Source: Micractinium sp. NFX-FRZ (Eukaryota; Chlorophyta; Trebouxiophyceae; Chlorellales; Chlorellaceae). Taken from it: DNA of 64,000 bases. Positions 58,158 to 64,000 of this stretch are shown piece by piece (position 1 is the first letter of the stretch; each line of letters starts with the position of its first letter). The notes beneath the pieces were generated by a model that had not been told where the DNA came from, ran no database searches, and saw only the letters and a list, made by a program, of their open reading frames with translations. The stretch spans positions 62,001-126,000 of the forward strand of contig JAPTJF010000097.1 of the NCBI GenBank assembly GCA_029339195.1, given 5' to 3'. The translations under genes and the position numbers were made by a program.

Positions 58158-61100
58158 CAGACGGCAGGGGTATCGGAGGACTTGCGGAGTTGGCTGCAAG
58201 AGGGGGAGGGCCGCAAGGGTGCAGCGTGGCGAAGGGAGACGAGCGGGCATGGGCTGTTGCTATCGCAGCCTGGGGAGGAAGGCAGCAGGGGGCTGCTGCT
58301 GCCACGGCTGGCTACCCACGGAACCCTCCGCAAAGCGAATCAAACACCACCCTCCCCCTGCCTCCCCCCTCATCCACCTGAGTTGAGGAACTGCAGCGCC
58401 TGGATCTTGCTGCTGCTGCCGGCGGAGGAGGAGTCCTGCGGGGCGGGTGATGAGATGTCGCGGGGCAGGCAGGCAGGCAGGCAGGTAGGCGGGATTGGCA
58501 CAGAGTCGAGGCCAGGGCAGGCGCGACGAAGCGAGGGTGCAAGCTGCACAGTGCATGCCTGTCCCGCCCGCACGCCCACGGTTGTCGCCACCCACAGCCA
58601 AAACAGCTCCACCCCAGGCCACCACCTCCAACAACTGAATGAAAGCAAAGGTTAATCTCACTATTGCAACCCAATCAAAGTCCATTCAGGCCATCACCCT
58701 GTGCCCATCGTCTCCCACCCCGCCCCACCCCCGCCTTTGCCACCCCTTCTCAACCCGCCCCCACCTGCAGGGCTGCCTGTATGCCGGGCAGCAGCTCCTG
58801 GATGTGTGCACCCACGGCGTCGGGGGCCACGCCCACCAGCTCCAGCAGCACGCGGAACACGCCCACCTGGCCCAAGGGGGGAGGGGAGGGGCGGCGCCGG
58901 GTGGGGAAAGAATGGGGAGTTGGTGTGACGAGGGGGCAGGGCAGGCAAAGGTTACGCATCAGGGAGGCTGAGCAGGGATCTGCACGCCCCCGCTCCGCGG
59001 ACATTAATTGCCAATCTTTCGCTACAATGTTGACATCAAGAGCAACGCAGCACAAAGCTCCATGTTCCTTGGCCTCAGCGCTCTTGTGCTCGAGCTGCTG
59101 GGCCCCGCCACGCACGGCCCCACCCCGCAAACTTCAGCAGTCAGTTTTTTTTAAACTGCAACATGAAGATGAAGCCGGCCCCCCCACCTTTGTCTTGGCG
59201 CTCTTGTGTTTCAGCTGCTTGGCGACGGCGCGCATGACGGCAGGGATGTCAGCGCGCAGCAGGCCAGAGGCGGCGCCGTCGGAGCGGCGCGCCGCCAGCC
59301 CCACCTGCCGCAGCAGGTCCACGTAAGCCTGCGAGGGACGGAACGGGTGGCAGGTAGCAGGTAGTTGAGAGGTGCAGAGTTGAGGGCAGGGGGCAGCCAG
59401 AACGTCACAGGCACCCCGCCCCATGCAACGCAAGGCGAACACCGGCCCCACCTGGCAGGCACATCCCGTGTCCCGCTCCCCTCCCTCCTCCCACCCCCGC
59501 CCTCCCTACACCCCCCTATTGCAGCAGGTGATGGCGAGGTTGCTGCTGCCCCACCTGGAAGACGTCCTGCTTCACCGTCTCCTCCCGCTCCCGGAAGCGC
59601 TGCACCAGCACGGGGCTGACCTGGGGGTACACCTGCCCCGGGGGGTGGGGGGTGGTGCAGGGTGGGGTGGGGGGTGTGTGTGGGGGGGGGGGGGGATGCG
59701 GAGGCAGACGGCAGAAGCCTGCAGCAGACAGCCTACACTGCAACTAGGCAGCGGCGGACACATACGCAGCAACCGGCACCACCGGGAGTCGATAAACCAG
59801 CTCACCGCCCACTGGCAGCGGTCATGCCCCTGTCTGCCATTACGACTCAACGCAAAGCAGGCAAGCAAGCAAAGCAAGCACGCATGCAAGCAGGCGGCTC
59901 GAACCCTCACACCCCCCTCACCCCCGCCTCACCTCCGCCAGCAGGTCTGGGTAGTGTGAGATGACGGAGGCCACGCCCTTGGCGGCCGCACGCCGCACCT
60001 TCCAGCTCGTGTCCTCGTCGTCGCTCCACTCCTCCTCGCTGGCCCTGCGGGGGTGGGAGGGCAGGCGGGGGGCGTGAGGCCAGGTGAGAGGGTGTGGTGG
60101 GCGGGCGGAGCCGCCACAACTGCCCAGCACTAAGTGGCAAGAGCAGAGGTGCACGCCAATGCTGAGTCGCGAGTGGACTCACTCCTCGTCTCCCTCCATG
60201 TCCTCCGGCTCCTCGCCCTCCCCACAGCCCAGAACCAATCTCCCTTCACGCCATTCAGCATTGCAGGGTCGACTCACTCCTCGTCTTCCTCCATATCCTC
60301 CGGCTCCTCCCCCTCGTCCTCCTCCATGTCGTCCTCAGCATAGTTGGGGTCAAACCTGGGGGGCCAAGGCAGCAGGGGGGAGCGGGGAGGGGGTCCGTCA
60401 ATGCAGGTGCGGGGTGTGTGATGAGGACGGCGGGAAGGGGAGTTGGAGGGGCACCTGGAGGAGGGAAGCAGGCACCCAAGGCTTCACAAGGAATGCTGCC
60501 CAACCGGCTACCCTGCCTGCCTGCCTGCCGCCCCGGCCCAGGCCTGCCCCCCCTTGGTCCCCCACCCTTGGCACTCACCGCAGGAATTCAAGGCAGACGG
60601 GCAGGATGTCGCCCAGCTGGCCGCGCGCGTCCTGGGGGCTGCGCAGCACAAAGCTCTCCAGCGCCTGCCGGCCAAGGGTGCAAGGGGGTGCAAGGCGAGG
60701 GAGGGAGTGAGCAGGCAACGCGGGTGGGCGGGCGGGCAGGCAGGCAGGCAGGTGGCGGGCCGCACACCTGACCCCCCGCTGGTCAGGCTGGCCAGGATGG
60801 TCAGGCACCAACCACAGCGCGAGGCAGCGCGAGGCAGCGCCACACTGGCACCGCCCGCATGCAGTGCCTCGCCACCTCCTTGCGCCCCTCCCGCTGTGCG
60901 CTACACCCGCAGCATGCAAAAGCGCCAAGCCAGCGGTTCCACGGCAGCAGTGCCTGCACAGCGCCCGGCGGTACCCGAACCTGCAGGCAGTACTCGCGTA
61001 GCTCCTCATCTCCCTCCGCCGCCGACCGCAGGTAGCGGATGCACAGCGGCACGGCGCGGGGCAGGTGCTTGCCGAACTTGTAGCCCACCGACTTGCTGCA

Positions 61101-63606
61101 GCCAGGCAGAGAGGCAAGGAGGGGAGGAGACGACAAGTGGCGAGGAGGGCCAGCCGGTTGGGTGGGCGAGTGAGGAGGAGGTGAAGCGCATGCACCATGC
61201 ACGGCTGCACCACCACGCCATCCATCCATGAGCCATCGCCCACTAAAGCACCAACCCACCAGCCAGCACACCTCCTTGCCCCACTGCCGACCTACCCGCC
61301 AAGCCACAAGCCAGCATACCCCTCCACACCTGATAGCCCCCACCGCTTGAATGTATGTGCGGGCGGTGTCCGGCTTCAGCCCCTTGCTCTCCAGCCGTGC
61401 AAACACTGCATCCGAGGGAGTGGGATTGGGGAGTTGGCGGGCGGCGGCACGGGCAGTTGGCGGGCAGAGGGCAGGCAGGCTCGCCTCCTGCGCACCAAGC
61501 ATGCAGCCCCCTGTTCACATCGCTCTCCTGCGGCGCCGCAGGTGGGCCCTCACCCCCACCAACCAAGCAGCATCATTCCCCATCATTCCCCATCACCCGC
61601 CCGCCCCCCCACCGGTGCTGCACAGGTCGTCCAGCGAGTCGGGCGCCAGCGAGGCGGCCAGCGAGGCGAGGCACTGGATGGCCCGCTTGCGCACCCCCGC
61701 ACGCGACTCGTCCAGCTCTGGCAGCAGCGCCTTCTTTAGGCCCTCTGGGTCGGGCAGGGAGGCGCCGTAGCGGGCGGTCAGCTCAGCCAGGATGTCCAGG
61801 CTGGCGCTGACGATGTCGGAGGCCTGCGCCAGGTCAGCGGCGGCGGGGGGCGCCAGGTCAGCGCGGGGGTTGCCGGGCCGGGTGTGCTGGTAGAACGGCC
61901 GGGAGGGCCGGCTGCGGGCACACCGAATGTGCCAGCCTGTGCCTAAGCCTGCCAAGGGCTGCTCCCGCTGCCCCACCCCATTCCACCCCTCTACCCACAA
62001 AGCAACATGCTGCAGCTGCTCCCGCTGCCCCCACCCACCTCCGCCTTGAGGCCCTTGATCAGCTCTGGCGTGGCGGTGCTCACCAGCACCCCCGCCTTCT
62101 TGCTGCTCAGCTCTGCGGGGGCAGCACAGCAGCACAGCAGGCACAGCACAGCAGTCACAGCACAGCACAGCACAGCAGTCGTGGGTATGACCCCACGCAC
62201 ACAGGCACACACCACACACCACAGCCGTCTTGCTGCTCAGCCCTGCGCTGCTCCCACAACCACTTGCAACGCAGCAGGCACCACGGCATGGGTGTCCGCA
62301 TGCGGCGCTTGCCCGGCAGTGTTGTGGGCACGGCAGCTGGGCGGCAGAACGCGCAGGTAGGTGCCGGCGTGCACTGCCCTCGCGCGCCCCAACCTAGGCG
62401 CTCACCCGCCACCACCGTCTTGAGCCCCAGGCTGGACACGTCCCGCAGCTGCTCCTTGTTGCTGCCCGTCATCTTGGAGCACAGCGCCGCCACCACCTCC
62501 GCCAGCTGCTCCTCCCGGTTCTTGTTCACCAGGTGGCCCAGGCTGCAGGGGTGAAGGCACGGAAGAATGATTGAACGAATATACGAACCAGGCTAACCGC
62601 ATGTCACGTCATCAAGTTTTATTTATTTATTAAAAGAAAGAAATGAATACAATACAGCCAACTGGGATGAGATCTGTTGTTTAGCAGAAGGTTTAGTAAC
62701 CACATGTCAGCTGCCGCACTAGTGGGGCTGGAACAGCGGGGAGTCCCTGTAAAGACATGTTGGGTGCAAGTGAGCCACTCAAGCACGTGCAGCAGCTGGC
62801 GCTTGGGTGCGCTTACCACTTCACTGCCAGGCCAGAGATGTCGCCCGACGCATCCTCCAGCTGCTGCAGCACGACATCGCTGACCTGGAGACAGGTGGGT
62901 GGGACAGAAGAGGGGGAGGGCGCAGGGGCGGTGGTTGGGATGGCAGAGTGGCACGCGGGTTGCCAGGCGGGCAGGCGGGCGCTCGGCGGCCCACAGCGTG
63001 CTGCTGGCGTCGGCCTTGATCCTAGTGCCTGCTGCTGCTGTTGATGCCAGCTTCGACCCCGCCTCCCGCTGCCTGCCACTGGCTGTGTGCTGCTGGCAAA
63101 GGCATCATTGCAACACTCGCGACCATCCCGCTCGCCTCGCCCCGCCCCCACCTGCTTCTCGCTGGCTGCCGAGTCAAAGCGGAAGGAGTCCTTGGCAAGC
63201 TCATTTGCCAGGTCGGATGTGGCCATGTACCTGCAGTCAGGCAGGCGCAGGGCAGTACAGGCTGGGCGGAAGGAGGCCGACGAGCGGCGGCGGCAGGGAC
63301 GGGGTGCCCGCCCGCTCTCGCCTCAGACCGGCCACACGCTGCATCGGCGCCCATTGACGGCGCTGCCTCTCGGTGCCCATATATACTGGTATGTTGCACG
63401 CAAGGCCGAAGGGCGGCAAGAGGCAGGGGGTGTCGGACTGATCGATCGAGCTGGCGCCGCACCTAAAATCCTTGTCCCTTGACGCCACCTGCAGGGCATA
63501 GATGCAGCTTGGGGTCAGTGTGCGCCACGGAGCGAGGGCTGCTCCATGTCGGTGATCGGCGGCAGCCCACCTTCTCCAAAATCAGGGACAGCGTGACGGA
63601 CGCCAT
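49224..63606 (-). CDS. CAND1: CAND1, cullin-associated and NEDD8-dissociated protein
   Basis: HEAT-repeat exchange factor that binds un-neddylated cullins and swaps substrate receptors on SCF-type ubiquitin ligases. 41 exons, 1274 aa (family about 1220), all phases fit. Exon starts (minus): 63606, 63488, 63230, 62884, 62542, 62112, 61823, 61405, 61095, 60664, 60355, 60044, 59632, 59328, 58866, 58435, 58080, 57826, 57539, 57240, 56855, 56473, 55931, 55615, 55365, 55039, 54649, 54342, 53939, 53515, 53180, 52687, 52343, 51848, 51169, 50910, 50556, 50242, 49833, 49540, 49295. Diagnostic blocks: [32 protein letters not shown], acidic [103 protein letters not shown]. Introns 17, 28 and 39 use GC donors (AAG|GCAAGC, CAG|GCAAGC, CAG|GCAAGC). 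Many introns carry copies of exon edges. Confidence 0.95.
49891..49942 (-). repeat. Intronic copy of CAND1 exon 39 5' edge with acceptor
   Basis: GCGCAGCATGCCCTTGCTCC...CCGCTTCAATGCAGG parallels the exon copy at 49788-49839 (GCGCAGCATGTCCTCGTTGC...CTGCTTCACTGCAGG). A weaker third copy may lie at 49988-50016. Confidence 0.75.
51280..51304 (-). repeat. Intronic copy of CAND1 exon 35 5' edge
   Basis: AAGGGGCCAGGCCCACGGTC matches AAGGGGCCCAGGTCCACGGT at 51149-51168 with one deletion; the acceptor TGCA follows in both. Confidence 0.8.
52100..52172 (-). repeat. Intronic copy of CAND1 exon 33 3' edge with donor
   Basis: The interrupted match CCTGTC.TCATCCC...CTTCCCACCAC..CCGGCAGCA follows exon DNA at 52214-52280, spacing about 110 bp. 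Confidence 0.6.
52770..52798 (-). repeat. Intronic copy of CAND1 exon 32 5' edge with acceptor
   Basis: 29 nt are identical to 52663-52691 (starts AGGCTGCCCAGGCACTCGGC). Both copies carry an acceptor and encode VVAECLGSL on the minus strand, but only the 52687 copy continues into the conserved domain. Confidence 0.95.
54701..54739 (-). repeat. Intronic copy of part of CAND1 exon 27
   Basis: Matches 54603-54641 at 35 of 39 positions by eye (GCGCCTGGAAGGAGGCCTGC versus GCGCCTGGAAGAAGGCCTGC). Confidence 0.85.
55427..55451 (-). repeat. Intronic copy of CAND1 exon 25 5' edge
   Basis: GGCCTCCTCCAGCGCTGC repeats GGCCGCCTCCTCCAGCGCTG-type sequence at 55343-55367, the start of exon 25. Confidence 0.6.
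58141..58157. repeat. Poly-G tract next to a (GT)n run
   Basis: 17 consecutive G preceded by GTGTGTGTGT, in CAND1 intron 16. Confidence 0.9.
59076..59103 (-). repeat. Intronic copy of CAND1 exon 14 3' edge, frame kept open
   Basis: On the minus strand it encodes [13 protein letters not shown], against [12 protein letters not shown] at the end of exon 14 (59196-59223). Confidence 0.75.
60176..60220 (-). repeat. Intronic copy of CAND1 exon 11 3' edge with intact donor
   Basis: 42 of 45 positions match 60271-60315 by eye (GACTCACTCCTCGTCTCCCT versus GACTCACTCCTCGTCTTCCT). The GTGAGT donor is preserved. No in-phase acceptor was found in front of it. Confidence 0.9.
62224..62247 (-). repeat. Intronic copy of CAND1 exon 6 5' edge with acceptor
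   Basis: 22 of 24 positions match 62094-62117 (GCCGTCTTGCTGCTCAGCCC versus GCCTTCTTGCTGCTCAGCTC). Confidence 0.85.
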
Positions 63607-64000
63607 GGCGAACGGTGATCACCAGCACGAATCGGCCGAGAGTGGGAGAGAGGGGTGGGGAGCTGGGAGGAGTCAGTGGGGCATCGCCTCAGTCAGTGGG
63701 GCATCGCCTCCGCAAGCCTCAAGTGCGCTTGGCGCCCTGACCGTGCGCGATGATTGCCACTTGGTCGTAAGACAAGCCCGAAGAGCCCGCATCAACTGGG
63801 ACCGCATGCTGAGCTGGCTGGTTGCCGACTCCCGATGGCGGCCAAACTGTGACGCATTGCCGCCATCGGGCCTTTGTGTGCGACTGCAGTAGCTGACATC
63901 AGGTCTTTGCACGCGCTCCCCATCCTTTCAGGCCACCATGCAGCAGACAATGAAGGTGGCTGGGCTTGTTGTCAGGATGGGCCTTGAAGGCTAGCCTTCG
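63607..64000. other. CAND1 upstream region and right edge
   Basis: Contains the CAND1 promoter and 5'UTR. A perfect tandem 20-mer (AGTCAGTGGGGCATCGCCTC) lies at 63671-63690 and 63691-63710. GCCACCATG at 63932-63940 sits right after a CAG and could start a plus-strand gene, but only 18 codons remain before a stop unless it is spliced. Confidence 0.45.

Noticed and set aside
63938..63991. Possible start of a plus-strand gene at the right edge (GCCACCATG)
   Set aside because: The frame stops after 18 codons (TAG at 63992) unless AAG|GTGGCT is a donor; nothing beyond the edge can confirm this.

Overview
The window looks like nuclear DNA of a green alga, most likely a Chlorella-like trebouxiophyte (inference). 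The basis is GC-rich sequence, genes broken into many short exons with GT-AG introns, a TGTAA motif downstream of several stop codons, plastid-type transit sequences, and plant-type proteins (Akr2, ALDH10, CAND1). No bacterial, viral or transposon gene was recognised.

Layout. (1) 30-6335 (+), cut at the left edge: GATA-like zinc-finger array, long Gln-rich region, SR-like patch and an RRM-like fold. (2) 7431-9434 (-): hot-dog thioesterase with an N-terminal targeting sequence. (3) 9877-13394 (-): secreted chymotrypsin-fold protein that seems to have lost all three catalytic residues. (4) 14257-17174 (+): F-box/leucine-rich-repeat protein with an apparent frame break. (5) 18158-22354 (+): Akr2, chaperone for chloroplast outer-envelope proteins. 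(6) 22848-29684 (+): SNAPC4-like Myb protein of snRNA-gene transcription, with an added Tudor-like domain. (7) 30501-34076 (+): predicted plastid protein of unknown function built from two copies of one module. (8) 34958-43748 (-): membrane-anchored EGF/exostosin glycosyltransferase (GT47). (9) 44212-48606 (+): ALDH10 aminoaldehyde/betaine-aldehyde dehydrogenase. (10) 49224-63606 (-): CAND1, the cullin exchange factor, in 41 exons.

Gene models were built by hand from splice sites, reading phase and family conservation. For genes 2, 3 and 5-10 every exon joins in frame from ATG to stop; gene 4 does not. The genes form no operon. They cover ubiquitin-ligase control (F-box, CAND1), plastid biogenesis (Akr2, gene 7), transcription (GATA, SNAPC4) and secretory-pathway or metabolic enzymes. 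Genes 3/4 and 8/9 are divergent pairs; 1/2, 7/8 and 9/10 are convergent.

The most unusual signal is not a gene. At least 13 introns in four genes carry a degraded direct copy of the neighbouring exon's edge, often with its splice site, 65-140 bp from the original. GC-AG introns also appear frequent: five among about 126.
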